A DNA stretch of 34,046 nt from Lysobacterales bacterium (GTDB taxonomy: Bacteria; Pseudomonadota; Gammaproteobacteria; Xanthomonadales; SZUA-38), in assembly GCA_028285525.1 (NCBI GenBank), contig JANQOZ010000114.1, forward strand, positions 1 through 34,046, given 5' to 3'. A program made the position numbers and the translations under genes. This document shows, piece after piece, positions 15,326 through 23,101 of this stretch. The notes under the pieces are model-generated. The model was not told the DNA's origin and made no database searches. It saw only the letters and a program-made list of their open reading frames with translations. How positions within the stretch are numbered: position 1 is the stretch's first letter; each line of letters starts with the position of its first letter.

Positions 15326-16008
15326 ACAGGTTCCCCGGACTGATACGCCAAACCCAGCAGCGGCGGCAGCTCGTCCGCGCTCTGAATGATGGCGTCCGCC
15401 CCCCAAGTGACCGGGTGGTCGTCCGCCGTAAAGTACCCGTAGGCGGCGGCGATGGCGCCGCAACCGGCCGCACGCGCAGCCTGAATATCCCGCTGATCGT
15501 CACCGACGTACACGCAGACGCCCGGCCCCACGCCCATGCGCCGGCACGCCTCGAGCAGCCCATCGGGAGCCGGCTTGCGGGTCGGCAGCGTGTCGCCGCA
15601 GATCAGCGCCGCACAGCGCACGCGCAGCCCCAGCGAATCCATCAGGGGCTCCGCGTAGATCGACGCTTTGTTGGTCACGACGCCCCAGGGCCACCCCCGC
15701 GCTTCGATGGCCGTCAGCAGATCCGCAACGCCGGGAAACAAACAGCTCTTGTCGCTGACGTTTTCACCGTAACGCGCCAGAAACCGGCCGAGCAGTTCCG
15801 CCTGTTCCACCTGGGAGGCCTCCGGAAACGCCGCGCCGACGACCCCCGCACCGCCTCGCGACACGTATTGGCTCAGCCAGGGCTCATCCACGGGGTCCAG
15901 CCCCTCCTGCGCCCGCAGCCAGTTGGCTGCCGCAACCATGTCCGGCGCGCTGTGAATCAGCGTTCCGTCGAGGTCAAACAGGACCGCCGCCAGGCTGCTG
16001 CTATCCAT
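15322..16008 (-). CDS. mupP: HAD phosphatase, MupP/Gph type
   Basis: A 228-residue HAD-superfamily phosphatase with nucleophile D12 and D14 in FDLDGTLIHS, motif II VVTNK, the motif III lysine in TRKPAPDG and motif IV YVGDDQRDI. By sequence it could be phosphoglycolate phosphatase (Gph). The setting directly after mtaD and ubiG is that of Pseudomonas MupP, the N-acetylmuramic acid 6-phosphate phosphatase of the peptidoglycan recycling route to UDP-MurNAc, so I prefer MupP. The gene begins 24 bases after ubiG, the only real gap in this operon, and its TGA overlaps the rmuC TTG. Confidence 0.75.
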   Translation of the reverse strand: MDSSSLAAVLFDLDGTLIHSAPDMVAAANWLRAQEGLDPVDEPWLSQYVSRGGAGVVGAAFPEASQVEQAELLGRFLARYGENVSDKSCLFPGVADLLTAIEARGWPWGVVTNKASIYAEPLMDSLGLRVRCAALICGDTLPTRKPAPDGLLEACRRMGVGPGVCVYVGDDQRDIQAARAAGCGAIAAAYGYFTADDHPVTWGADAIIQSADELPPLLGLAYQSGEPV

Positions 16009-16032
16009 CGGTGCCGCTCCAGAAGGTTTGTG

Positions 16033-16806
16033 TCATGACGTCGCGAGCGGCTTGCGGAAGGCCGCCAGATAGTTCACCGACGGGTTCTCGGTCAGTCGCG
16101 CCGCCCGCCGCAGCGGGTTGTATTCGATGCCGCACAGGTCGACCAGGCCCAGGCCGTGCTCCCGCGCGCAGCGGGTGAGCTCGGAGGGCCGGATGAACCG
16201 ACGGTACTGATGCGTTCCGCGGGGCAGGAGCCCAAGCACATACTCAGCGGCCACGATGCCCAGAAAAAATGACCGAGGCGTGCGGTTGAGCGTCGAGGCA
16301 AACAGCCAGCCGCCCGGCGCCAGCAGCGTACTGCAGGCCCGGATCACAGAGACCGGATCGGGCACGTGTTCGAGCATCTCCATGCAGGTGATCACGCCAA
16401 ACTCGCCGGCACGCTGGTCGGCTACCTCTTCGACCGAGCTGTGCTGATAGTCGACCGTGGTGCCCGACTCATGCTGGTGCAGCCGGGCCACCTTGAGGGC
16501 GCCCTCCGACAGGTCGATGCCGGTCACCGCGGCGCCCTGCTCGTTCAGTGCCTCACTCAACAGGCCGCCGCCGCAGCCCACGTCGAGAACGTTGAGCCCG
16601 GCCACGTCGACGCGGTCGGTCACAAACGCGCAGCGAACCGGATTGAGCTCGTGCAGCGGACGAAAATCTCCCTCCGGGTCCCACCAGCCAGCGGCCACGG
16701 CGTCGAAGCGCGCGAGCTCCTCCAGGTCGTGATTTGGCGCGAGGGCCGGGGGCGTGTCTGCCGAGCTCGTGTTCGCCGGGTTCATGTCGGGAATCGTACT
16801 GCTCAT
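16033..16806 (-). CDS. ubiG: Ubiquinone biosynthesis O-methyltransferase UbiG
   Basis: A 257-residue SAM-dependent methyltransferase that carries out both O-methylations of ubiquinone synthesis. The SAM motif I is VLDVGCGGG (73-81). The segment EELARFDAVAAGWWDPEGDFRPLHELNPVR is strongly characteristic of UbiG, as are EMLEHVPDP and the C-terminal NPLRRAARLTENPSVNYLAAF. I chose ATG 16806, which overlaps the mtaD TGA as ATGA. A second ATG 21 bases further in (MNPAN) would give a length closer to the E. coli protein (240). Confidence 0.95.
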   Translation of the reverse strand: MSSTIPDMNPANTSSADTPPALAPNHDLEELARFDAVAAGWWDPEGDFRPLHELNPVRCAFVTDRVDVAGLNVLDVGCGGGLLSEALNEQGAAVTGIDLSEGALKVARLHQHESGTTVDYQHSSVEEVADQRAGEFGVITCMEMLEHVPDPVSVIRACSTLLAPGGWLFASTLNRTPRSFFLGIVAAEYVLGLLPRGTHQYRRFIRPSELTRCAREHGLGLVDLCGIEYNPLRRAARLTENPSVNYLAAFRKPLATS

Positions 16807-18146
16807 TCCGTTGGCTCCTGGTCCAGGATATTTTGAATGGTGAGCGAGGTCGTCTCGACCCGGCTCTTGAGCGCCGGCAGGTCCATTCGAGTCATGGAAC
16901 CGTCCATCAGCAGCTGCTCGCCGTCCACCCACACGTTGCGAACCTGCCGACGATTGCCGGCATACACCAGCTGCGAAACCACGTCGAACAAGGGCATCAG
17001 CTCAGGCCCGTCCATTGAAAAGCTGATGAGGTCAGCCCGCTTGCCGACCTCCAGTGAGCCGATGTTTTCGTCCAGGCCCAGCGCTTTGGCGCCGTTGATC
17101 GTCGCCATTTCGAGCGCATACCAGGCCGGCACCGCCTCAGCGCTGTCGGCCGCCGCTTTGCCGATCAGCGCCGCCGTGCGCAGTTCACCAAACATGTCCA
17201 GGTCATTGTTGCTGGCCGCGCCGTCGGTGCCGAGCGCCACGTTGACGCCCGCCTGACGCAACGCCTCTACCGGGCACAGGCCGCTGGCCAGCTTCAGATT
17301 CGACTCGGGGCAGTGCAGCACCGACACGCCGGCCTCGGCGCAGGCGGTGATTTCATTAGGCTCCAGCTGAGTCATGTGTACCGCCAGCAGATTCTCGTTA
17401 ACCAACCCCAGCTTGCGCACCCGATCGAAAGGCCGCAGCCCGAGATCACGCCGGGAGTTCTCTACCTCCACCGCCGTTTCGTGAAGGTGGATGTGCACTT
17501 TCAGATCGAGCTGGTTCGACAGCATGCAGATCCGCGACAGATTGTCGTCACCGACCGTATAGGGCGCGTGAGCTGCGAGCATGGTTGTGATCAGCGGCTC
17601 CTGGCGAAACTCGTCGTGCACCGCCATGCCGCGCTGGAAGTATTCGTCTGACGTCTGGGCCCAGCGGGTGGGAAAGTCCACCACGATCATCCCGACGGCC
17701 AGGCGGAACCCCTGAGCGATCGCGCGACGCGCCGCCACGTCGGGGAAGAAGTACATGTCGTTGGCGCACGTGGTGCCACCACGGATCATCTCCGCCAGGG
17801 CCAGGTCGGTGCCCAGCGCCACAAAATCGGCGTCGGCCAGCGCCCCCTCAACGGGCCACATGCGATCGTTGAGCCACTGCTCGAGCGGCAGGTCATCACC
17901 GATCCCGCGCAGCAGCGACATGGCGCTGTGGGTGTGCGCATTGATCAGCCCCGGCATCAGCACCTGATCGGGGAGCGCCAGGATCCTGGTTGCATCCAGC
18001 GTGGCCTCCAGCTCTGCGGCCGGCCCCATGGCCACAATTTCACCATCGCTGACCGCCAGCGCGTGCTCTTCCAGCACCGCGTGCCGCGGAACAATCGGCA
18101 GCAGCCACCGTGGCTTGATCAGCAGGTCAACGCTTGAAGCGGTCAT
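16803..18146 (-). CDS. mtaD: 5-methylthioadenosine/S-adenosylhomocysteine deaminase (TRZ/ATZ family)
   Basis: A 447-residue amidohydrolase. Metal ligands are visible as H71 and H73 (NAHTHSAMS), the HIHLHET cluster (218-224), H257 (AVHMTQ) and D308 (GTDGAASN), with CPESNLKLASG between. These fit the MtaD branch that deaminates methylthioadenosine and S-adenosylhomocysteine, the by-products of SAM use. Its coupling to ubiG, a SAM-using methyltransferase, makes metabolic sense and recalls the Pseudomonas mtaD-ubiG-mupP order. Alternative family substrates such as triazines cannot be excluded. ATG 18146 overlaps the epmA TGA as ATGA. Confidence 0.88.
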   Translation of the reverse strand: MTASSVDLLIKPRWLLPIVPRHAVLEEHALAVSDGEIVAMGPAAELEATLDATRILALPDQVLMPGLINAHTHSAMSLLRGIGDDLPLEQWLNDRMWPVEGALADADFVALGTDLALAEMIRGGTTCANDMYFFPDVAARRAIAQGFRLAVGMIVVDFPTRWAQTSDEYFQRGMAVHDEFRQEPLITTMLAAHAPYTVGDDNLSRICMLSNQLDLKVHIHLHETAVEVENSRRDLGLRPFDRVRKLGLVNENLLAVHMTQLEPNEITACAEAGVSVLHCPESNLKLASGLCPVEALRQAGVNVALGTDGAASNNDLDMFGELRTAALIGKAAADSAEAVPAWYALEMATINGAKALGLDENIGSLEVGKRADLISFSMDGPELMPLFDVVSQLVYAGNRRQVRNVWVDGEQLLMDGSMTRMDLPALKSRVETTSLTIQNILDQEPTE

Positions 18147-19129
18147 GACTCAAACTCCGTAAAGCTCAGGACGTCACGCAGGCGGTCGTAGTCGCCAACC
18201 AGCATCAGCAACCGATCGACGCCGACCGACACGCCGCAGCAGGCCGGTAGCCCTTCGCGCTGGGCCGCAATCAGCTTGTGGTCCAGCGGCAGCGTGCGCA
18301 AACCCGCCGACTCCCGGCGCCGGTTGTCGGCCGCAAACCGCTCGGCGAGTTCGGTTGCCGAGCGAAGCTCGTCGTAACCGTTGGCCAGCTCCATGCCGCC
18401 GGCAAAAGCTTCAAAGCGAAGCGCCACCGAAGGATCGTCAGGGTCGATACGCGCCAGCGCTGCCTGAGCCGCCGGGAAGTGGGTGACGAAGGTCAGCTGC
18501 GCTGTCGGCAGCGCTGCGCCGGCGACGGCAAACAGCAGGTCCAGACACTCGTCCGAACTCAGCACCGCCGCTGTTGAGGCATCCATCGAAGCAAAGGTAA
18601 CGCAGGCCTGCCGCAGCTCCGCGATATCGGTCGGGACGGTAGACCTGAGCAGGTCCTCCAGCAGCGAGGCGTAGCGTGTTCGAACAACGGGCAGCGTTCG
18701 GTCACCGGTCAGTCGGAGCGCCGTGTTGATCAGCTCAGCGACTTCGTCGATCAAGTCGTCGAGCCCGAACCCGGGCCGGTACCACTCCAGCATGGTGAAT
18801 TCGGGATTGTGATGGCGGCCCGTTTCGCCGGCGCGAAAGACGCGGCCCAGCTCATAGATCGGTCCACTGTCCGCGCACAGCAGCCGCTTCAGCGGAAACT
18901 CGGGGGAGGTTCGAAGAAATCCAGCCAGGGCTTCTGAGTTCACCCTCAGTGGCTCAATCGCCGGATCGGGGTTGGCCGCACCCTGCAACAGCGGCGTTTC
19001 GACCTCCATCACGCCGCGCTCGGCAAAGAACTGCCGGATTGCGGCGTTGAGGTCTGCACGCAGCCTCAGCGCGCGCGGAGCGGCATCAGGCTGCCAGCGC
19101 AGCTCAACCGCCGCTCCGGAACCGGTCAA
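18143..19129 (-). CDS. epmA: EF-P--(R)-beta-lysine ligase EpmA
   Basis: A 328-residue paralogue of the class II lysyl-tRNA synthetase catalytic domain, without the anticodon-binding domain. It attaches (R)-beta-lysine to a lysine of EF-P. Class II motif 2 is [21 protein letters not shown] and motif 3 is [27 protein letters not shown] matches the LysRS-like substrate pocket. It follows efp directly, its TTG start sharing bases with the efp stop (TTGA at 19126-19129), so substrate and enzyme are co-translated. The TTG start is supported by this overlap; no ATG is available nearby. Confidence 0.95.
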   Translation of the reverse strand: MTGSGAAVELRWQPDAAPRALRLRADLNAAIRQFFAERGVMEVETPLLQGAANPDPAIEPLRVNSEALAGFLRTSPEFPLKRLLCADSGPIYELGRVFRAGETGRHHNPEFTMLEWYRPGFGLDDLIDEVAELINTALRLTGDRTLPVVRTRYASLLEDLLRSTVPTDIAELRQACVTFASMDASTAAVLSSDECLDLLFAVAGAALPTAQLTFVTHFPAAQAALARIDPDDPSVALRFEAFAGGMELANGYDELRSATELAERFAADNRRRESAGLRTLPLDHKLIAAQREGLPACCGVSVGVDRLLMLVGDYDRLRDVLSFTEFES

Positions 19130-19695
19130 TCCTTGACCCTGGACACGTACTCGCCGGAACGCGTGTCGACCTTGACGATTTCGCCTTCGTTGACGAACAG
19201 CGGCACCTTAACCACCGCGCCGGTCTCGAGCGTCGCCGGCTTGGTGCCGCCGCCTGACGTGTCGCCGCGGACACCCGGATCGGTCTCCGTGATCTTCAGC
19301 TCGCTGAAGTTAGGCGGCTCTACCGTGAGGGGCGCCCCGTTCCACAGCATGATCAGGCAGTCGTCCTCTTCTTTCAGCCACTTGGCCGCCTCGCCGACGG
19401 CAGCAGCATCCGCCGCGTGCTGTTCGAAGGTTTCGGGGTGCATGAAGTGCCAGAATTCCCCGTCGGTGTAGAGGTACTGCATGGTCTGCTCGAAAATGTC
19501 AGCCGCTTCAACCGAGTCACCGGATTTGAAGGTTTTCTCCACGGTGCGTCCGGTTTTGAGATTTCGGACGCGAACCCGGCTGAAGGCCTGACCTTTCCCC
19601 GGCTTGACGAACTCGTTCTCAACGATAGTGTAGGGATCACCGTCAAGAATGATCTTTAGTCCGGACTTGAATTCCTGGGTGCTGTATGTGGCCAT
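19126..19695 (-). CDS. efp: Elongation factor P
   Basis: A 189-residue, three-domain EF-P that relieves ribosome stalling at proline runs. The modified lysine is K34 in VKPGKGQAF, matching E. coli numbering and the EpmA/EpmB route encoded next door. Domain I is about 1-64, with OB domains II and III to the end (closing motif [13 protein letters not shown]). ATG 19695 gives the usual [12 protein letters not shown] start; an ORF extends upstream to 19989, but that extension is not EF-P-like. It heads the minus-strand operon down to the AAA gene, with a promoter candidate at 19787-19816 and a leader of about 85 bases. Confidence 0.97.
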   Translation of the reverse strand: MATYSTQEFKSGLKIILDGDPYTIVENEFVKPGKGQAFSRVRVRNLKTGRTVEKTFKSGDSVEAADIFEQTMQYLYTDGEFWHFMHPETFEQHAADAAAVGEAAKWLKEEDDCLIMLWNGAPLTVEPPNFSELKITETDPGVRGDTSGGGTKPATLETGAVVKVPLFVNEGEIVKVDTRSGEYVSRVKD

Positions 19696-19786
19696 GCCGT
19701 CTCCCGATCGATTGTTGCGATTGCTGTCGCCCCGGCGAGCGCCCGGCGTGTCACGCGGGCGCTGAGCGAGGCGGGCAAAACGCGGT

Positions 19787-19816
19787 ATTTTAACGATTAC
19801 CACGCCTGATCCACAA
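19787..19816 (-). promoter_or_regulatory. Candidate sigma-70 promoter of the efp operon
   Basis: On the minus strand, TTGTGG (19816-19811) is followed after 18 bases by TAAAAT (19792-19787; 5 of 6 to TATAAT). The start of transcription would be near 19780, 85 bases before the efp ATG. This AT-rich patch stands out in a GC-rich intergenic region and lies between the divergent efp and epmB starts. Confidence 0.42.
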
Positions 19817-19834
19817 ACCTCCGCCACGCTGATC

Positions 19835-20806
19835 TTGGATTCCCCCACGTCACAGCCTCGTCCGGCAAAAACGGCGCTCAGCCGCGTCGAGCATTTGCCC
19901 GAGCCCTTGCGTCGCGGCGGCGCGCTGCAGGCCGCTGCGGCCGAGCAGTTTGCGCTCAAAATCCCTGCCGAGTTCGCCAGTCTGATCAACTGGGAAAATT
20001 CCGAAGATCCGCTGCTGCGACAGGTCCTGCCCAGCGCGCAGGAAGCTGCACCGGGGGGTGGGACCGACCCGGTTGGCGAACTGTCGTCCCGGGTTGCCGG
20101 AGGTCTGGTTCACAAATACGGGCACCGTGCGCTGCTCATCGCCAGCAGCGCTTGTGACATTCACTGCCGCTACTGTTTTCGCCGGCACTTTCCCTACGAG
20201 CAGGCGCCGCCTAGCGCTGGCCGCTGGGCTGAGGTGGCCAGCTATCTCAATCAACATCCGGAGGTCAGTGAGCTGATCCTGAGCGGCGGCGACCCGCTGA
20301 CGCTGTCGACGCGTCGACTGTCCTCACTGACCGACTCGCTGACGTCGGTGCGTCACCTGCGGAGGCTCCGGATTCACAGCCGCACGCCGCTGGTGCGGCC
20401 GCAGCGCGTCGACGAGCCGCTGCTGCAGTGGCTGGCCACCCTGCCCTGGCCGGTTGTGCTGGTGCTGCACTGTAATCATCCGGGGGAGCTAGGCAGCGGC
20501 GCCGCTCAGGCGCTGGCGGAGCTGCGCCGGCTGGGCCTGACGCTGCTCAATCAGTCGGTGCTGCTCAAGGGCGTAAACGATTGTGAGCAGACCCTGGCAG
20601 AACTCAGCGAAACCCTGTTCGATCAAGGTGTGCTGCCCTATTATCTTCATCAGATGGACCCGGTGCAGGGCGCCAGCCACTTTGCGGTGGCGGACCAGCG
20701 GGCCAGAGCGCTCGTCAACGCCCTGCGCAATCGCCTGCCGGGGTACCTCGTGCCCCGTCTGGTCAGCGATCCGCCCGCTTCAGAGTCCAAGAAGATTCTC
20801 GCGTAA
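19835..20806 (+). CDS. epmB: L-lysine 2,3-aminomutase EpmB
   Basis: A 323-residue radical SAM enzyme of the lysine 2,3-aminomutase family, short form as in EpmB. It makes (R)-beta-lysine for EF-P modification. The 4Fe-4S ligands are C107, C111 and C114 ([12 protein letters not shown]). [14 protein letters not shown] is the following SAM-site strand, and the PLP lysine is probably K319 in [22 protein letters not shown] near residue 58 is a typical EpmB N-terminal element. The start is TTG 19835; a GTG upstream in frame (19748) is closed off by a TGA. It is divergent from efp across a 139-base gap. Confidence 0.94.
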   Translation: MDSPTSQPRPAKTALSRVEHLPEPLRRGGALQAAAAEQFALKIPAEFASLINWENSEDPLLRQVLPSAQEAAPGGGTDPVGELSSRVAGGLVHKYGHRALLIASSACDIHCRYCFRRHFPYEQAPPSAGRWAEVASYLNQHPEVSELILSGGDPLTLSTRRLSSLTDSLTSVRHLRRLRIHSRTPLVRPQRVDEPLLQWLATLPWPVVLVLHCNHPGELGSGAAQALAELRRLGLTLLNQSVLLKGVNDCEQTLAELSETLFDQGVLPYYLHQMDPVQGASHFAVADQRARALVNALRNRLPGYLVPRLVSDPPASESKKILA

Positions 20807-20906
20807 GCAGGTGGCATGCAAGGGAAAAATCCGGTAAAACAGTCGCCTCGCAGAGCTAGACGCGGGTCGCCTGCCCGGCTCACCCGATCGATCGCAAGGA
20901 AACGGT

Positions 20907-22979
20907 TTGAAAGCTGACGATTTACTGCGTTTGCTGGTGATCGAATCATCACTGGAAGACGCTGAATATCTTTTGTCCACGCTGCGGAACGCCGGCATCG
21001 CGCCCCGTCCGTCGAGCGTCGAGGACGCCGACGAGCTGCGGACGCTGCTGGACGGTAAGCCCGTGGACATGATCGTCCTCAACCCCGAGGTTGAAGGCCT
21101 CGATCTCGAAACCGTTTCCAACGAAGTCACCCGCAGCGGCAAGGACGTGCCGATTGTGGTCCTGCTCGAGAATTTCGACGCCGAGACGGAGGAGACGGCG
21201 ATGCAGGCCGGGGCAACTTCCGGCGCCAGTAGCGACAACAGCGATCACATGGTGTCCGTGATCAAGCGCGAATTCACCAACCTGTCGGCGCGCCGCCGGC
21301 TGCGTTTTGTCGAAGGCTCACTCCACGAAGCCGAAAAGCGCGCCTACGCCCTGCTCGACAGCTCCCGCGACGCCATCGCCTACGTCCACGAAGGCATGCA
21401 CGTGTACGCCAACCCGGCCTACCTTCAGCTGTTCGACTACGACGACTTCGAGGACCTCGAAGGGCTGCCCGTGCTCGACATGGTGACCGCCGACTGCGCC
21501 CCGACGCTGAAGGACGTGCTCAAGGCGCTCAGCAAAAACGAGCCGCCGCCGGATGACCTGGAAATTCAGCTCCAGATGCCCGACGGGAACCCGAAGAAGG
21601 CCGTCATGGGTTTTGCACCCGCCAGCATCGACGGCGAACCCTGTACGCAGGTGGTGCTCCGCGACCGCAGCGCCGACCCGGAACTGGAAAAAGAGCTCCG
21701 CGATCTGAAGACTCAAGACCTCGTCACGGGCCTCTTCAACCGCCAGCACATCGTGCGCGCCGTGGAAGAAGCCAAAGGCAAGGTGGTTGCCTCCGGCGAG
21801 GCCAAGAGCATCATTTTCATGGACGTCGACAACTTCAAGTCTTCGCTCGACCAGGTGGGACTGGCCGGCGTGGACCTGGTGCTGGCTGACCTCGCGCAGG
21901 TGGTGAAGCAGCACGTGCCTGAGGGCGGGGTTGCCGCACGCTTCGGCGATCAGACCTTTACCCTGCTGGTTGACGGCGAGGCCGCCGCTGCTGCCGAACA
22001 CGCCGAGCAGCTTCGCGCTGGGGTGGAGGCGCACATCTCAGAGGTCAGCGGCACGTCGGTGACCCTGACCGCGAGCCTCGGGGTCTGTCAGATTCTGGAA
22101 AGCTCAGGCAACGCCCAGGACCTGATTTCGCTCGCGAGCAACGAGGCGCTGGAAGCGAGTCAGGCCGGCGGCAACCAGGTCAAGATTCACGATCCGCTGA
22201 GCCACAAGCCCGGCGAGGAAGGCGGCAGCCATCGCTGGCTGGCGCTGGTCGAGGACGCGCTCGAGAACAGCCGGATTTCGCTGGTCTTCCAGCCGGTGGT
22301 CAGCCTCCACGGCGACGAGCAGCAGATCTACGAAGTGCTGTTTCGCCTCCGCACCAAAGATGGCGAGGAAGTGCTCCCCGGCGAATTTATGCCGGCGATT
22401 GTCGATCACGCGCTCGGCGGAAAGATCGACCGGCGGGTCATCATGCTGGCGCTGGAGAAGCTCAAAGACCACCAGACCAGCACCGGCCAGCCGGTGCAGT
22501 TTTTCATCAAGCTGCTGCCGCAGACCCTGGCCGACCCGACCATCCTGCCCTGGCTCGCCAAGCAGATGCAGGCCAATCGCCTGAGCGGCGACAGCGTGGT
22601 GTTCGAGCTGCCCGAGAGCAAGCTGATGACCAACCTGAAGCCGGCCAAACAGTTCCTGAAAGGCCTGAAGCAGTTGCACTGCAAGTTTGCCATCGAACAG
22701 TTCGGCAGCGGCCTCAACTCCTTCCAGATCCTGAAACACATCCCGGCCGACTACCTCAAGATCGACCGCACGTTCATGGGCGACCTGCCCAAGAACGAGG
22801 AGCATCAGGCCAAGGTCAAGGAGCTAGCCACGCAGGCCCAGGCCATGGGCAAGGTGACTGTCGCGGAGTTTGTCGAAGACGCCGCCAGCATGTCGATCCT
22901 GTGGCAATGCGGCGTTAACTTCGTGCAGGGCAATTTCCTGCAGGAGCCGACCAAAGTCATGTCCTACGAATTCAGCTGA
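20907..22979 (+). CDS. fimX: FimX-like degenerate GGDEF/EAL c-di-GMP receptor
   Basis: A 690-residue protein, close to the length I recall for Pseudomonas FimX. Domains: REC-like (8-120) with N59 where the phospho-aspartate is expected, PAS (about 145-250), GGDEF (268-428) with GDQTF (347-351) in place of GGDEF, and EAL (440-690) with EVL (476-478) and EQFG (597-600) in place of the catalytic DDFG. Both enzymatic centres look lost, while R480, the EFVED helix start and QGNFLQ remain as c-di-GMP-contact candidates. FimX senses c-di-GMP and controls type IV pilus assembly and twitching. TTG 20907 follows AAGGA by 7 bases. No pil gene is in the window. Confidence 0.85.
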   Translation: MKADDLLRLLVIESSLEDAEYLLSTLRNAGIAPRPSSVEDADELRTLLDGKPVDMIVLNPEVEGLDLETVSNEVTRSGKDVPIVVLLENFDAETEETAMQAGATSGASSDNSDHMVSVIKREFTNLSARRRLRFVEGSLHEAEKRAYALLDSSRDAIAYVHEGMHVYANPAYLQLFDYDDFEDLEGLPVLDMVTADCAPTLKDVLKALSKNEPPPDDLEIQLQMPDGNPKKAVMGFAPASIDGEPCTQVVLRDRSADPELEKELRDLKTQDLVTGLFNRQHIVRAVEEAKGKVVASGEAKSIIFMDVDNFKSSLDQVGLAGVDLVLADLAQVVKQHVPEGGVAARFGDQTFTLLVDGEAAAAAEHAEQLRAGVEAHISEVSGTSVTLTASLGVCQILESSGNAQDLISLASNEALEASQAGGNQVKIHDPLSHKPGEEGGSHRWLALVEDALENSRISLVFQPVVSLHGDEQQIYEVLFRLRTKDGEEVLPGEFMPAIVDHALGGKIDRRVIMLALEKLKDHQTSTGQPVQFFIKLLPQTLADPTILPWLAKQMQANRLSGDSVVFELPESKLMTNLKPAKQFLKGLKQLHCKFAIEQFGSGLNSFQILKHIPADYLKIDRTFMGDLPKNEEHQAKVKELATQAQAMGKVTVAEFVEDAASMSILWQCGVNFVQGNFLQEPTKVMSYEFS

Positions 22980-23039
22980 CCGGTTATCGCCGCAGCGTTT
23001 TCCAATCTTGCGCATTCAGCACCCGTTCAGGGCGCCCGC

Positions 23040-23068
23040 GTGACCCTGTGGCGGTATTCGTGTATACC
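23040..23068 (+). promoter_or_regulatory. Candidate promoter of the POT transporter gene
   Basis: GTGACC (23040-23045; 4 of 6 to TTGACA) lies 17 bases before TATACC (23063-23068; 4 of 6 to TATAAT). Transcription would start near 23075, leaving a leader of about 27 bases before ATG 23102. The -10 lies within an inverted repeat (23052-23069). Confidence 0.35.
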
Positions 23069-23069
23069 G
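23052..23069. repeat. Inverted repeat CGGTAT-N6-ATACCG
   Basis: Perfect 6-base arms CGGTAT (23052-23057) and ATACCG (23064-23069) flank six bases (TCGTGT). It overlaps the proposed -10 and spacer of the transporter promoter, the place where a repressor dimer would block RNA polymerase. It could also be a small hairpin at the end of the fimX transcript, but no T-tract follows. Confidence 0.5.
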
Positions 23070-23101
23070 TCCCGTCAGAAAACCAACCGAAGTGATCGCT
23101 G

